A model generated the notes under the pieces. It had not been told where the DNA came from and did no database searches. It saw only the letters and a list, made by a program, of their open reading frames with translations. Of a DNA stretch of 41,201 nt, positions 1 through 8,014 are shown in pieces. This DNA is from Azoarcus sp. (GTDB taxonomy: Bacteria; Pseudomonadota; Gammaproteobacteria; Burkholderiales; Rhodocyclaceae). The position numbers and the translations under genes were made by a program. Every line of letters starts with the position of its first letter. The first letter of the stretch is position 1. The stretch covers positions 1-41,201 of the forward strand of contig JAITMK010000129.1 in the NCBI GenBank assembly GCA_031277415.1. The letters run 5' to 3'.

Positions 1-92
1 GGATGAGCGAAGCGAATCCCAACATCCAACCGACCACAAAAGCGTTGGGTTTCGCGAAGCTCAACCCAACCTACATCCAACCCGCCATCCTT
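1..92 (-). repeat. Double-hairpin GTTGGG repeat, copy 1 (inverted)
   Basis: This stretch holds two back-to-back imperfect palindromes whose arms read TTGGGATTCGC/GCGAATCCCAA and GTTGGGTTTCGC/GCGAAGCTCAACCC, joined by a short link containing CGACCACAAAA. The same double hairpin recurs at 14091-14175 and 40979-41078, and one half recurs near 15728-15782, always in non-coding DNA. The copy here is the reverse complement of the one at the far end of the window. Bases 93-255, up to the first gene, contain a short GGCGGCAGGATGCCGCC hairpin and no convincing gene. Confidence 0.85.
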
Positions 93-255
93 TACAACAG
101 CATTTCGCGGCGTTCTTTCAGAGGGTATTTACAAAATAAAGTCCACGGGCGGCAGGATGCCGCCTCTACGGGGCCATTGATTATTGGGCAGATGAAGGCT
201 TGTGCCCAGCCATGCGTCCGTGCGCGATCCGGCAAGGGCAACCACGGGGGCTTTG

Positions 256-885
256 TCAGTCTTCCAGAAACACTCCGTTCATTTCTGCCCGCTCAACGAC
301 CGAAGTGATTTCTACCCCCGGCATGCGAAAGAGTCCGACAATGGATTTATGTGCCAGAACGGGCGAAAGTGTTGCACCTCCCATTTTGAACAGAAGCCGT
401 TCGTGCAGGGGTTTTTTTTGTATTAAATCTTCATTCAATACAAAAACGTAAACATTATGTCTTATCGGATTATTAGCTGAAGGTTTGGGGTTATACTTCG
501 ATTTTTCCCTGTCCCAACAATCGAACTCCTTTGTAAAGGTCAAGAACCAATAATCCTCGTGCCATTTCTTTTTGTGGTCGATATAAATCGCCGGTTGTAT
601 CGCCAGGTTGGGAATCTCAAACTCGTCCAGCTTTTTGGCGATGCGCTCACGGACTACTAAATCGTCACCATCAAATAAAACATCTGGTGGAGGGTCTACG
701 GGAAGTACTCCCCTTTCCAGGGCGAATTCCAAAGCGCCATTGCGAAAGATCAATGGTTTTTGCCCGAAAGGAAGTGCTTCTCTACGATAAGGTTTGGCCC
801 CCGTGTCTTCATCCGGTGTCAGCTCAGGATAATATTCATCACCTGGATGTTTGACAAAAAAATACTCCTTGTCGAATCGCCCCAT
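256..885 (-). CDS. Immunity-like protein (Imm11/DUF1629-like), tandem paralogue 2
   Basis: This soluble protein of about 209 residues has no signal peptide or membrane segment. Its C-terminal half has the pattern PAIYID...YWFLTF...FDCWDREKS, then a conserved GLFRMPGVE stretch. From memory this resembles the Imm11 (DUF1629, MXAN_0049-type) immunity proteins of polymorphic toxin systems, but the match is by eye. Its closest relative is the next gene upstream (932-1564), to which it is collinear and very similar. An in-frame TTG lies at 889-891, but AAGGGGG sits 8 nt before the ATG at 883-885, so I chose the ATG. No toxin gene is visible beside it, so its role as an orphan immunity protein is inference. 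Confidence 0.5.
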   Translation of the reverse strand: MGRFDKEYFFVKHPGDEYYPELTPDEDTGAKPYRREALPFGQKPLIFRNGALEFALERGVLPVDPPPDVLFDGDDLVVRERIAKKLDEFEIPNLAIQPAIYIDHKKKWHEDYWFLTFTKEFDCWDREKSKYNPKPSANNPIRHNVYVFVLNEDLIQKKPLHERLLFKMGGATLSPVLAHKSIVGLFRMPGVEITSVVERAEMNGVFLED

Positions 886-931
886 TGTCAATTCCCCCTT
901 CGTAGTTTGTACGCGTTCTGCTCAGGCTTTG

Positions 932-1564
932 TCAGTCTTCTAGAAACATGCCTTTCATTTCAGCTCTTTCGACGAGCGAAATAACCTCCACCCCCGGCAT
1001 GCGGAAGAGTCCAACAATGGATTGATGTGCCAGAACAGGTGAAAGTACTGCTCCCCCCATTCTGAACAGAAGCCGTTCGCGCAAGGGGGTTTTTTGCAGC
1101 AACTCTTCATTCAGGATATAAACAGAAACGTCATATAACATCCGGCCCTTATACGGTGGTTCAGGGTCATATCTCGACTTTTTCCTGTCCCAACAATCGA
1201 ACTCCTTTGTAAAGGTCAAGAACCAATAATCCTCGTGCCACTTCTTTTTGTGGTCGATATAAATCGCCGGTTGTATCGCCAAATTGGAAAGCTCCATTTC
1301 ATCCAGCTTTTTGGCAATGCGCTCACGAACGACCAAATTTTCTCCGTCAAATAAAACATCTGGTGGAGGATCTACGGGAAGAGCGCCCCTTCGCAGAGCG
1401 AATTCCAAAGCGCCATTGCGAAAGATCAATGGTTTTTGCCCGAAAGGAAGAGCCTCTCTTTCATAGGGTTTGGCATGCGTGTCTGCATCAGGAGTCAGTT
1501 CAGGGAAGTACCCATCAGTTTTCTCCTTTCTGATAAAAAAATACTCCTTGTTGATTTGCCCCAT
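932..1564 (-). CDS. Immunity-like protein (Imm11/DUF1629-like), tandem paralogue 1
   Basis: About 210 residues, collinear with the downstream paralogue and sharing long identical blocks such as GQKPLIFRNGALEFAL and the IYIDHKKKWHEDYWFLTF region. The two genes lie about 46 bp apart on the same strand and are probably co-transcribed. Divergence is concentrated at the extreme N-terminus and around residues 125-160, as expected if the pair bind different partners. An earlier in-frame ATG exists at 1568-1570, but in the paralogue that codon is TTG, which favours the shared ATG at 1562-1564. The family assignment is tentative; a plain hypothetical protein is the alternative. Confidence 0.5.
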   Translation of the reverse strand: MGQINKEYFFIRKEKTDGYFPELTPDADTHAKPYEREALPFGQKPLIFRNGALEFALRRGALPVDPPPDVLFDGENLVVRERIAKKLDEMELSNLAIQPAIYIDHKKKWHEDYWFLTFTKEFDCWDRKKSRYDPEPPYKGRMLYDVSVYILNEELLQKTPLRERLLFRMGGAVLSPVLAHQSIVGLFRMPGVEVISLVERAEMKGMFLED

Positions 1565-1675
1565 TGTCATTTCCCCGCTCGTAGTTTGTAGGCTTTTAGT
1601 TTGGGTTTTGTGTAAGTGATATTGCCGTCATTCAGATGATCCCGCTCCTTTGTCCAGGGATGATCACTTGCCGAT

Positions 1676-1718
1676 GTCGTGCGCGATGCTGTCCGTGAGG
1701 AGATGCGGACGACGTAAG
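1676..1718. repeat. 43-bp stem-loop repeat, copy 1
   Basis: The 43 bases beginning GTCGTGCGCGATGCTGTCCG and ending GCGGACGACGTAAG recur without change at 2635-2677. They form a nested stem-loop: GTCCG pairs with CGGAC inside and GTCGT with ACGAC outside. Both copies lie just downstream of the 3' end of a minus-strand accessory gene or fragment. No other copy is seen in the window. Confidence 0.85.
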
Positions 1719-1774
1719 GCGAAAGGTTTGAACGAACGTAGGCCACGTTTACTGACCGAATCCATACAACGCTG

Positions 1775-2503
1775 TTACTTTTCCATGCGTTTGAGCGCAT
1801 TCTGGGCGTCTTTATGCCCATGCTCTGTCGCTTTTGTGTACCACTTCATAGCCTCAACATCATCCTTTACTACACCATGGCCTTCTTCATACATCATTCC
1901 AAGAAGATATTGAGCACCACTATGCTCCTGCTCCGCTGCCCTGCGAAACCATTTCACAGCTTCGGCATCATCCTTTACTACGTCACCACTATCGGAGGTG
2001 TACCTCCTTCCAAACTTGGCTACGTTCCCACTTTTGACGTACCTCATCCCAAGAAGAAATTGGGCACCACTATCCCCCTGCTCCGCTGCCCGCATATACC
2101 ATTTCGTGGCCTCAGCACTATTTTGAGCTACGCCCATACCACCAGCGTACATAACTCCAAGGGAAACTTGGCCAGGAGCGTACCCCTGTTCTGCCGCTTT
2201 GCGAATCCACTTCACTGCTTCAGCATGATTCTGCCCTACAACATAACCGCTGATGTACATTGACCCAAGGGAATTTTGAGCAGGAGCGTATCCCTGTTCT
2301 GCCGCCTCGCGAATCCACTTCTCAGCCTCGTTATCATTCTCGGCTACTCCATTACCGCTGAAGTACATAATTCCAAGGTTATATTGGGACTCCGCATCCC
2401 CCTGCTCCGCAGCACGTTTGATTACTTCAAAATCCTGCGCTTGAGCCAACAGGACAAAACAAACCGCGAATAATCCCATACACCAATACACGATCCGAAG
2501 CAT
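1775..2503 (-). CDS. Secreted Sel1-like repeat (SLR) protein
   Basis: This 242-residue protein starts with a hydrophobic signal peptide (about residues 1-22, ending LLAQAQ). Five or six Sel1-like repeats of about 36 residues follow, with the signature A...G...AQ..LG.MY..G.GV..N..EA.KW...AAEQG. One repeat is lengthened by an insert around residues 155-175 (KSGNVAKFGRRYTSDSG). Sel1 repeats form alpha-helical solenoids that act as protein-protein adaptors, and exported ones often sit in the periplasm. Partner unknown. It lies between the immunity-like pair and the HicAB module on the same strand, with no tight operon spacing. Confidence 0.85.
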   Translation of the reverse strand: MLRIVYWCMGLFAVCFVLLAQAQDFEVIKRAAEQGDAESQYNLGIMYFSGNGVAENDNEAEKWIREAAEQGYAPAQNSLGSMYISGYVVGQNHAEAVKWIRKAAEQGYAPGQVSLGVMYAGGMGVAQNSAEATKWYMRAAEQGDSGAQFLLGMRYVKSGNVAKFGRRYTSDSGDVVKDDAEAVKWFRRAAEQEHSGAQYLLGMMYEEGHGVVKDDVEAMKWYTKATEHGHKDAQNALKRMEK

Positions 2504-2510
2504 TTCATTT

Positions 2511-2614
2511 CCCTAAAACGTAACAACCTTATCCGCCGCCAGCGTCGCTTCGGCCAATTCGGCAAGTGTGCCGATAGCGGTTCCGGCAATCAGTGGCAAT
2601 TCACCGAGACCGCG
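2511..2614 (-). repeat. 104-bp direct repeat, left copy (3' end of dsrE-like gene)
   Basis: Bases 2511-2614 match 3179-3282 at a constant offset of 668 bp with only about four mismatches (near 2586, 2600, 2603 and 2609). The right copy is the 3' end of the intact DsrE-like gene, including its stop codon. The two copies bracket the HicAB operon, so a duplication accompanied arrival of the toxin-antitoxin genes or a rearrangement around them. Confidence 0.9.
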
Positions 2615-2634
2615 CCGAAAAGTCTGGTGCAAGT
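2513..2634 (-). pseudogene. Truncated DsrE-like gene fragment (C-terminal end only)
   Basis: The last 32 or so codons encode LPLIAGTAIGTLAELAEAT followed by LAADKVVTF and a stop, almost identical to the C-terminus of the intact DsrE-like protein at 3181-3534. Upstream of about 2614 the similarity stops abruptly. The open frame only continues by chance through the 43-bp stem-loop and antisense to hicA. No start codon or ribosome-binding site suited to a short gene is evident, so I treat it as a dead remnant. Confidence 0.8.
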
Positions 2635-2677
2635 GTCGTGCGCGATGCTGTCCGTGAGGAGATGCGGACGACGTAAG
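2635..2677. repeat. 43-bp stem-loop repeat, copy 2
   Basis: Identical to 1676-1718. It lies exactly between the broken end of the dsrE-like fragment and the stop codon of hicA, at the junction of the inserted module. It may act as a transcription terminator for the HicAB operon or mark a recombination point. Confidence 0.85.
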
Positions 2678-2681
2678 ACCA

Positions 2682-2876
2682 CTAGAACCGTGTTGGTTCA
2701 GAAATACCAAGGTCGCGGCAAATTTTGCGCGCGAGATGGTTGTTGATTTCGGTATGCCGGAGAACGGCACTGCGTTTGCCAGACTCTGCATGACCCCACC
2801 ATGAGTGGCTACCACCTTCGCGGACTGGTACGCAACCGTGAGTTTGAAGGTGTGCAACAAGATCACGCCGTTTCAT
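2682..2876 (-). CDS. hicA: HicA-family toxin (mRNA interferase)
   Basis: This 64-residue protein has the full HicA signature: an N-terminal helix (KRRDLVAHLQTHGCVPVRE), the catalytic GGSHSWW strand with the expected active histidine near residue 24, and the C-terminal HTEINNHLARKICRDLGI. HicA toxins have a double-stranded-RNA-binding-like fold and cleave mRNA when not held by HicB. The start overlaps the hicB stop by 4 bp (ATGA), which implies translational coupling. Antitoxin-first order is one of the two known hicAB arrangements. Length is normal, with no sign of damage. Confidence 0.92.
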   Translation of the reverse strand: MKRRDLVAHLQTHGCVPVREGGSHSWWGHAESGKRSAVLRHTEINNHLARKICRDLGISEPTRF

Positions 2877-3085
2877 ACGGCGACAAGCAACTCTTCGTAG
2901 CCCTCACCTGCGGCATTACGCGCTTCAGTACGATTGAATTCGAGCGCTTCGGCGAGCGTTATGCGCAAGGACGCCAACAAAGCTTCGCGTGTAGCTTCTT
3001 GGCAATTTACGCCTGGCACTTCCTCGATCCAGCCAATCCAATCGCCTTCGTCTTGTTTGATGACGGCAGTGTATTCTCGCAGCAT
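2873..3085 (-). CDS. hicB: HicB-family antitoxin
   Basis: About 70 residues with the HicB partial RNase H-like fold: a YTAVI first strand, then DWIGWIEEVPGVNCQ, then a helix (TREALLASLRITLAEALEF). It neutralises HicA by direct binding. There is no clear C-terminal DNA-binding domain, so this is the short HicB type. An upstream ATG at 3107-3109 is in frame, but GGAGG lies 8 nt before the ATG at 3083-3085, which I take as the start. First gene of a two-gene operon with hicA. Confidence 0.9.
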   Translation of the reverse strand: MLREYTAVIKQDEGDWIGWIEEVPGVNCQEATREALLASLRITLAEALEFNRTEARNAAGEGYEELLVAV

Positions 3086-3178
3086 TGGCGAATCCTCCGT
3101 TACCCCCATGATATCCGAACCGCTGGCAGCGATTCTAACGCGAAACGTATGGGCTTTCTAACCACTTTCAGCCGCCCA

Positions 3179-3282
3179 CCCTAAAACGTAACAACCTTAT
3201 CCGCCGCCAGCGTCGCTTCGGCCAATTCGGCAAGTGTGCCGATAGCGGTTCCGTCAATCAGTGGCAAATCGCCGAGGCCGCG
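3179..3282 (-). repeat. 104-bp direct repeat, right copy
   Basis: Partner of 2511-2614. It forms the 3' end of the intact DsrE-like gene, so this copy is probably the parental one. Confidence 0.9.
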
Positions 3283-3534
3283 GGCCAGTGCACAGGTGCG
3301 GCACAGGCGAATATCCACGCCGAGGGCGACGAGTGTTTCAACCATGCCTTGCAGGCCGTTGCCACCACTGTCGATCTGGTTGGGCAGTCCGAGCACGGTG
3401 GCATCGGACATCAGGAAAATACGCACTGTTGGCTTGTCATCGCGGTCGGCCAGGGCTAGCCCTAAGCGCAGGCCGGAGAGGCAACGTTCGCTGCCGTAGG
3501 GGGGAGCGTGAATGATGATGAGGATAGTTTGCAT
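3181..3534 (-). CDS. DsrE/YchN-like sulfur-relay family protein
   Basis: This 117-residue protein begins QTILIIIHAPPYGSER and has a GLRLGLAL helix, a VRIFLMSDA strand, and LGVDIRLCRTCALARGL with two cysteines near residues 78 and 81. This is the DsrE/DsrF-like (YchN) alpha/beta fold. Relatives are small homo-oligomers, some carrying persulfide on a conserved cysteine. Whether this one handles sulfur is inference. It is a stand-alone gene with no sulfur-oxidation genes nearby. Its last 104 bp are duplicated beyond HicAB. The hydrophobic N-terminus is the first beta strand, not a signal peptide. Confidence 0.82.
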   Translation of the reverse strand: MQTILIIIHAPPYGSERCLSGLRLGLALADRDDKPTVRIFLMSDATVLGLPNQIDSGGNGLQGMVETLVALGVDIRLCRTCALARGLGDLPLIDGTAIGTLAELAEATLAADKVVTF

Positions 3535-3557
3535 AGCGGGTTCTTACGGGTTTTTAG

Positions 3558-3718
3558 ATTAGAGCGGTTTTTGTTTTGTCCGACACAGTATGAATCGACT
3601 TGCCCGGATTTTTCTGGATCCCCGCCTTCGCGGGGATGACGCATTTTAGGTGTTTCTCCGTCATTCCCGCGAAAGCGGGAATCCAGGATGTATCCACTTG
3701 AATCAAAACTGATCTAAT
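3558..3718. mobile_element. MITE-like element family 2, copy A (161 bp)
   Basis: The ends form an imperfect terminal inverted repeat: ATTAGAGCGGTTTTTG on the left and CAAAACTGATCTAAT on the right. The interior carries two REP-type hairpins (CCCCGCCTTCGCGGGG and TTCCCGCGAAAGCGGGAA). A second copy with the same order of blocks lies at 29931-30095, including TTTTTCTGGATCCCCGC, GGGATGACGCAT and a GTATCCA near the right end. No coding capacity, so any movement would need a transposase from elsewhere. Confidence 0.75.
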
Positions 3719-3737
3719 TTCGATGATCGACGCCATT

Positions 3738-6700
3738 TCACAACAACGGCGCAAGCCAGCGCCGCGCTTCTTCCACACTCATCCCCGCGCGGCTGGCCCA
3801 GTCTTCCAGTTGATCCGGGCCGATTTTTCCAATGGCGAAGTAACGGCTTTCGGGGTGTGAAAGGTAGAAGCCCGCTACGCTTGCCGCCGGGGTCATCGCC
3901 ATCGACTCCGTCAGCCCCATGCCCGCGTTGCCGGGGGCATCGAGCAGCGCGAATAGCGCGCGTTTGACGGTGTGGTCGGGGCAGGCCGGGTAGCCGGGAG
4001 CGGGGCGGATGCCGGGATACGCCTCGCGGATCAGGGCTTCGTTGTCGAGCGTTTCGGTGGCGGCGTAGCCCCATTCGTGCTTGCGCACGCGCTCGTGCAG
4101 CCATTCCGCGCACGCTTCGGCGAGGCGGTCGATCAGGGCTTTGAGCAGGATGGCGCGGTAGTCGTCGTGGGCGGCTTCAAATTCGGCAAGTTTTGCTTCG
4201 ATGCCCAGCCCCGCCGTGACCGCGAAAGCGCCGCACCAATCTTCGATGCCGGAGGTTTTGGGGGCGATGAAATCCGCGAGGCAGAGATTGGGTTTGCCGG
4301 GGGAAGATTCGTGCTGCTGGCGCAGCCCGTGCCAGACCAGAACGGGAGTGGCACGGCGTTCGTCGGCATAAAGCTCGATGTCGTCGCCCACGCTGTTGGC
4401 GGGGAAAAGGCCGAATACGGCTTTTGCCCGGCACCATTTTTCGGCGATGAGATCATCGAGCATGGCGAGGCCGTCGCGGTAGACGCTCCGCGCGGCTTCA
4501 CCGACGGTTTCGTCATCGAGGATTTGGGGAAAGCGCCCGGGCAAGTCCCACGTTCGGAAGAAGGGACTCCAGTCGATATAGTCGCACAGAACGGCAAGGT
4601 CGACATCGAGCGCGATGACTTTTCCCGAAATGCACGGACGTGGAGGCGTATCAGCTTCACCCCACGGCAGGCGCAATGCATTGGCCCGCGCGGCGTCCAG
4701 CGACACACGGGGCCGCGTTTGCCGGTTGGCATGGTTGTCGCGCACACGGGCGTAATCGGTTGCCAGCCGCGACCGGAACGCTTCCGCGGTGCTCTCGGAG
4801 AGCAACGCGCCCACGACGCCGACGGCACGGGAGGCGTCGGGCACGTAGACGACAGGCTGCGTGTAATGGGGCGCGATTTTGATGGCGGTGTGAGCGAGGC
4901 TGGTGGTCGCGCCGCCGATCAGGAGCGGCATCGACAAACCCTGGCGCTGCATTTCGGCGGCCACGGCACACATTTCTTCGAGCGAAGGAGTGATGAGACC
5001 GGACAAACCGATGGCGATGGCTTCGTGCTCGCGCGCCGCAGCCAGGATTTTGTCGGCGGGAACCATCACGCCGAGGTCGATCACCTCGAAACCGTTGCAG
5101 GCCAACACGACGGCTACGATGTTTTTGCCAATGTCGTGCACGTCGCCCTTCACGGTAGCGAGCACGATGCGGCCCTTGCTTGCCCCGCCGCCGCGCGCCT
5201 TTTCCGCCTCGATGAAGGGCACGAGGTGTGTGACCGCCTGCTTCATGACCCGCGCGGATTTCACCACTTGCGGCAGAAACATCTTGCCCGCGCCGAAAAG
5301 CTCGCCCACGGCCTCCATTCCGGCCATGAGCGGGCCTTCGATGACGGCCAGCGGCGGTTTGCCTTCGGCCTCCAGGCGGGCGCGGAGTTCTTCGGTATCG
5401 GCGGCGACGAAATCGGCGATGCCTTTGATCAGCGCGTGTTTGAGCCGCTCCTCCGGCGGCGCGGTGCGCCAGGCAGAGTCGAGGCTTGCCCCCATGTTCC
5501 GCGCCCTGCCCTCTTCCTTCATTGTCCGGGCGAATTCGATCAGCGCCTCGGCTGCGCCGGGATGACGGTTCAGCACCACGTCTTCCACTTTTTCGCGCAA
5601 TTCGGCGTCGAGCGCATCGTAGACGCCGAGCATTCCGGCATTGACGATGCCCATCGTCAGCCCGGCGCGAATGGCGTGAGTGAGGAAAACGGTGTTGATG
5701 GCTTCGCGTACCGTGTCGTTTCCCCGGAAGCTGAAGCTCACATTCGACACCCCGCCCGAAGTGTGCGCGTGCGGCAGGTTTTCTCCGATCCAGCGCACTG
5801 CCTCGAAGAAGTCGGCGGCGTAGTTGTCGTGCGCTTCGATGCCGGTTCCAATGGCGAAAATGTTGGGATCGAAGATGATGTCTTCGGGCGGGCAATCCGC
5901 ACCACCTTCAGCCAACGGTTTGACCAGCAGATCGTAGGCTCGCCGACAGATCGAAATTTTGCGCGCGAGCGTGTCGGCCTGACCCGTCTCGTCGAAGGCC
6001 ATGACGACGATTGCCGCGCCATAACGCCGTGCAAGCCGCGCCTGCCGCAGGAATTCCGCTTCACCCGCCTTGAGCGAAATGGAGTTGACGACGCCTTTGC
6101 CCTGGATGCAGCGCAGTCCCGCTTCGATGACTTCCCAGCGCGAGGAGTCGATCATCACGGGCACTTTGGCGATGTCCGGTTCGGTGGCGGCGAGTTTCAG
6201 GAAGCGAGCCATTGCCGCCTCCGAGTCGAGCATCGCCTCGTCCATATTCACGTCGACGATCTGCGCGCCGTTTTCTACCTGTTGCCGCGCCACGGAAAGC
6301 GCGTCCTCGTAGCGGCCTTCCCCAATCATGCGGGCGAAAGCGCGCGAGCCGGTGACGTTCGTGCGTTCGCCTACGTTCACGAAAAGGCTTTCCTTGCCGA
6401 TCTCGAACGCTTCCAATCCCGAGAGTCGTAGCCGTGGCGCGGGTTCCGGCACGCGGCGCGGTTGGATGCCTTCTACCGCGCGGGCAATCGCCACGATGTG
6501 TTCCGGCGAGGTTCCGCAGCAGCCGCCGACGATATTCACCAGCCCGGCACGCGCCCAGTCGCCGATTTCAGCGGCAAGTTCTTCCGGTGTTTCATCGTAA
6601 CCGCTCGGTGCGAGCGGATTCGGCAACCCCGCATTCGGGTGGGCGGAGACAAAGCACCCACAGCGCGCTGCAAGCTCCGCCACATAGGGCCGCAATTCCT

Positions 6701-7451
6701 TCGCGCCGAGGGCGCAGTTCAGACCGAAAACGAGCGGCTTCACATGCATGAGCGAATGCCAGAAAGCCCCGACCGTCTGCCCCGAGAGCGTGCGCCCGGA
6801 AGCATCCGCGACCGTGCCGGAAATCATCACCGGCAGCCGCTGGCCGCGTTCCTCGAACAGGCGTTCGATGGCAAAGACCGCTGCCTTCGCGTTCAGGGTA
6901 TCGAACACCGTTTCGATGAGCAGCAAATCGGCTCCGCCGTCCATCAGACCGCGTGCCGCGTCGAAATAATCGTCGGCAAGCGCGTCGAATTCGATATTGC
7001 GAAAACCGGGGTCGTTCACATCCGGCGAAATCGACAGCGTGCGCGACGTCGGCCCCAGTACGCCTGCGCAAAAACGGGGTTTGCCGGGTGCACGCGCGGT
7101 GAATTCGTCGCACCGTTCGCGTGCCAGCCGGGCGCTCACGACGTTCAACTCATACGCGATGTCCGAGAGATCGTAATCGGCCTGCGAAACACGGGTTGCG
7201 TTGAACGAGCACGTTTCGATGATGTCCGCCCCGGCTTCCAGGTAAGCGCGGTGGATGCCGCTGATGATCTCAGGCTGCGTGAGCACAAGCACATCGTTGT
7301 TGCCCTTGATTTCCTTCGGGTGATCCTTGAAGCGTTCGCCCCGATAGTCGGCTTCCGTCAATCCATGCCGCTGGATCATTGTGCCCATTGCTCCGTCCAG
7401 CAGCAGGATGCGGTGAGTGAGCAATTGGCGGAGTGTTCGGTCGGTTTGCAT
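3738..7451 (-). CDS. metH: Cobalamin-dependent methionine synthase
   Basis: About 1237 residues, the normal MetH length. Domains in order are: homocysteine-binding domain ([10 protein letters not shown] at the start, zinc ligands in NCALG and GGCCGTS, to about residue 325); pterin-binding domain ([15 protein letters not shown], about 345-610); cobalamin domain with DVHDIGKN near residue 750, whose histidine coordinates cobalt; and C-terminal AdoMet-binding reactivation domain with [13 protein letters not shown]. It transfers methyl from methyltetrahydrofolate to homocysteine in the cytoplasm. The open frame extends to 7565, but that part is riboswitch and leader. GAGG lies 5 nt before the ATG at 7449-7451, chosen as the start; the ATG 3 bp upstream is possible. 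Monocistronic, probably riboswitch-controlled. Confidence 0.97.
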   Translation of the reverse strand: MQTDRTLRQLLTHRILLLDGAMGTMIQRHGLTEADYRGERFKDHPKEIKGNNDVLVLTQPEIISGIHRAYLEAGADIIETCSFNATRVSQADYDLSDIAYELNVVSARLARERCDEFTARAPGKPRFCAGVLGPTSRTLSISPDVNDPGFRNIEFDALADDYFDAARGLMDGGADLLLIETVFDTLNAKAAVFAIERLFEERGQRLPVMISGTVADASGRTLSGQTVGAFWHSLMHVKPLVFGLNCALGAKELRPYVAELAARCGCFVSAHPNAGLPNPLAPSGYDETPEELAAEIGDWARAGLVNIVGGCCGTSPEHIVAIARAVEGIQPRRVPEPAPRLRLSGLEAFEIGKESLFVNVGERTNVTGSRAFARMIGEGRYEDALSVARQQVENGAQIVDVNMDEAMLDSEAAMARFLKLAATEPDIAKVPVMIDSSRWEVIEAGLRCIQGKGVVNSISLKAGEAEFLRQARLARRYGAAIVVMAFDETGQADTLARKISICRRAYDLLVKPLAEGGADCPPEDIIFDPNIFAIGTGIEAHDNYAADFFEAVRWIGENLPHAHTSGGVSNVSFSFRGNDTVREAINTVFLTHAIRAGLTMGIVNAGMLGVYDALDAELREKVEDVVLNRHPGAAEALIEFARTMKEEGRARNMGASLDSAWRTAPPEERLKHALIKGIADFVAADTEELRARLEAEGKPPLAVIEGPLMAGMEAVGELFGAGKMFLPQVVKSARVMKQAVTHLVPFIEAEKARGGGASKGRIVLATVKGDVHDIGKNIVAVVLACNGFEVIDLGVMVPADKILAAAREHEAIAIGLSGLITPSLEEMCAVAAEMQRQGLSMPLLIGGATTSLAHTAIKIAPHYTQPVVYVPDASRAVGVVGALLSESTAEAFRSRLATDYARVRDNHANRQTRPRVSLDAARANALRLPWGEADTPPRPCISGKVIALDVDLAVLCDYIDWSPFFRTWDLPGRFPQILDDETVGEAARSVYRDGLAMLDDLIAEKWCRAKAVFGLFPANSVGDDIELYADERRATPVLVWHGLRQQHESSPGKPNLCLADFIAPKTSGIEDWCGAFAVTAGLGIEAKLAEFEAAHDDYRAILLKALIDRLAEACAEWLHERVRKHEWGYAATETLDNEALIREAYPGIRPAPGYPACPDHTVKRALFALLDAPGNAGMGLTESMAMTPAASVAGFYLSHPESRYFAIGKIGPDQLEDWASRAGMSVEEARRWLAPLL

Positions 7452-7521
7452 CATGTCCTCGATTTCTTTCACCCGGCTTGCGCCCGAAAACATGAACGGC
7501 GCAGCAAACCGGTAAAGGTTT

Positions 7522-7593
7522 GCGAGCGCCGTGACTTCAAGCGGCTGCCAAGCCTGGCCCGGCATTTGCGGGTCGCAACGCTCCTTGGCAGAG
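7522..7593 (-). promoter_or_regulatory. S-adenosylhomocysteine (SAH) riboswitch in the metH leader
   Basis: Read on the minus strand, the leader contains the hallmark SAH aptamer blocks in order: CCAAGGAGCGTTGCGAC, a small internal hairpin, CCAGGCTTGG, then CGGCGCTCGC. AGCG near the start pairs with CGCT at the end, and CCAAGG pairs with the TTGG of CCAGGCTTGG, giving the known pseudoknotted LL-type fold. SAH riboswitches sit before ahcY and metH genes in betaproteobacteria and turn expression on when SAH accumulates. It lies about 70 nt before the metH start. Confidence 0.9.
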
Positions 7594-7598
7594 GGCGA

Positions 7599-7604
7599 AT
7601 TATA
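7599..7604 (-). promoter_or_regulatory. Probable metH promoter -10 box
   Basis: On the minus strand a perfect TATAAT ends 5 bp before the riboswitch, so transcription would begin at about 7592, the first base of the aptamer. No good -35 is visible at 17 bp spacing; a TTGATC lies too close (10 bp). Confidence 0.55.
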
Positions 7605-7689
7605 GCCTCCGTATGATCAACAGGGTATGGCGCGTTCCATTGCGATTCTTCAGAACGGTTGTATGCACCAGAAGATGTAAAGTGCTACC

Positions 7690-7709
7690 GTGTACATATT
7701 ACGTAACAC
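7690..7709. promoter_or_regulatory. Candidate operator of the toxin-antitoxin operon
   Basis: The imperfect palindrome GTGTACATATTACGTAACAC lies 14 bp before the antitoxin ATG. Ribbon-helix-helix antitoxins usually bind such sites to repress their own operon. The site is seen; its function is inferred. Confidence 0.45.
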
Positions 7710-7723
7710 ATAAGGGCAATTTT

Positions 7724-8014
7724 ATGAACGAGGTTACTTTTACGTTCCGGGTTGACGAAACCCTGAAAGAAGAATTTGCCGCAGCAGCAAAGAAACACGA
7801 CCGCACGGGGGCGCAGTTATTGCGCGACTTTATGCGAGAGTTTGTCCAGGGGTTGAAGGTCACACCAGAGCATGATGCATGGTTTCGCCGCCAAGTCCAA
7901 ATAGGTGTCGCGTCTGCCAACGCTGACCGACTCGTGCCTGCCGTCGACGTTACTGCCCGCTTTGCTGCTCGCCGTGCGGCCACACGCCGCAGGCTTGAAG
8001 AGTCCGACCAGTGA
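7724..8014 (+). CDS. Ribbon-helix-helix antitoxin (RelB/CopG type)
   Basis: This 96-residue protein begins with the ribbon-helix-helix pattern: strand VTFTFRVDE, helix LKEEFAAAAKKHDRT, then AQLLRDFMREFV. The N-terminus should dimerise and bind operator DNA, and the arginine-rich C-terminus (about residues 60-95) should wrap the toxin. The open frame runs upstream to 7613, but AAGGG lies 9 nt before the ATG at 7724 and the extra sequence is promoter DNA. First gene of a two-gene operon whose toxin start touches its stop codon. Confidence 0.85.
   Translation: MNEVTFTFRVDETLKEEFAAAAKKHDRTGAQLLRDFMREFVQGLKVTPEHDAWFRRQVQIGVASANADRLVPAVDVTARFAARRAATRRRLEESDQ

Noticed and set aside
1567-1821. 84-codon minus-strand frame between the immunity-like pair and the Sel1 gene
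   Set aside because: It overlaps the Sel1 gene end and the 43-bp repeat, has no ribosome-binding site and encodes an arginine/serine-rich sequence without pattern.
2513-2866. 117-codon frame taken as a complete second DsrE-like protein
   Set aside because: Only the last 32 or so codons match DsrE; the rest is antisense to hicA and the 43-bp stem-loop.
3972-6431. 819-codon plus-strand open frame
   Set aside because: Antisense shadow of metH, low-complexity composition and no recognisable motif.
7452-7565. N-terminal 38-residue extension of MetH
   Set aside because: It reads through the SAH riboswitch and leader; the ribosome-binding site favours the ATG at 7449-7451.
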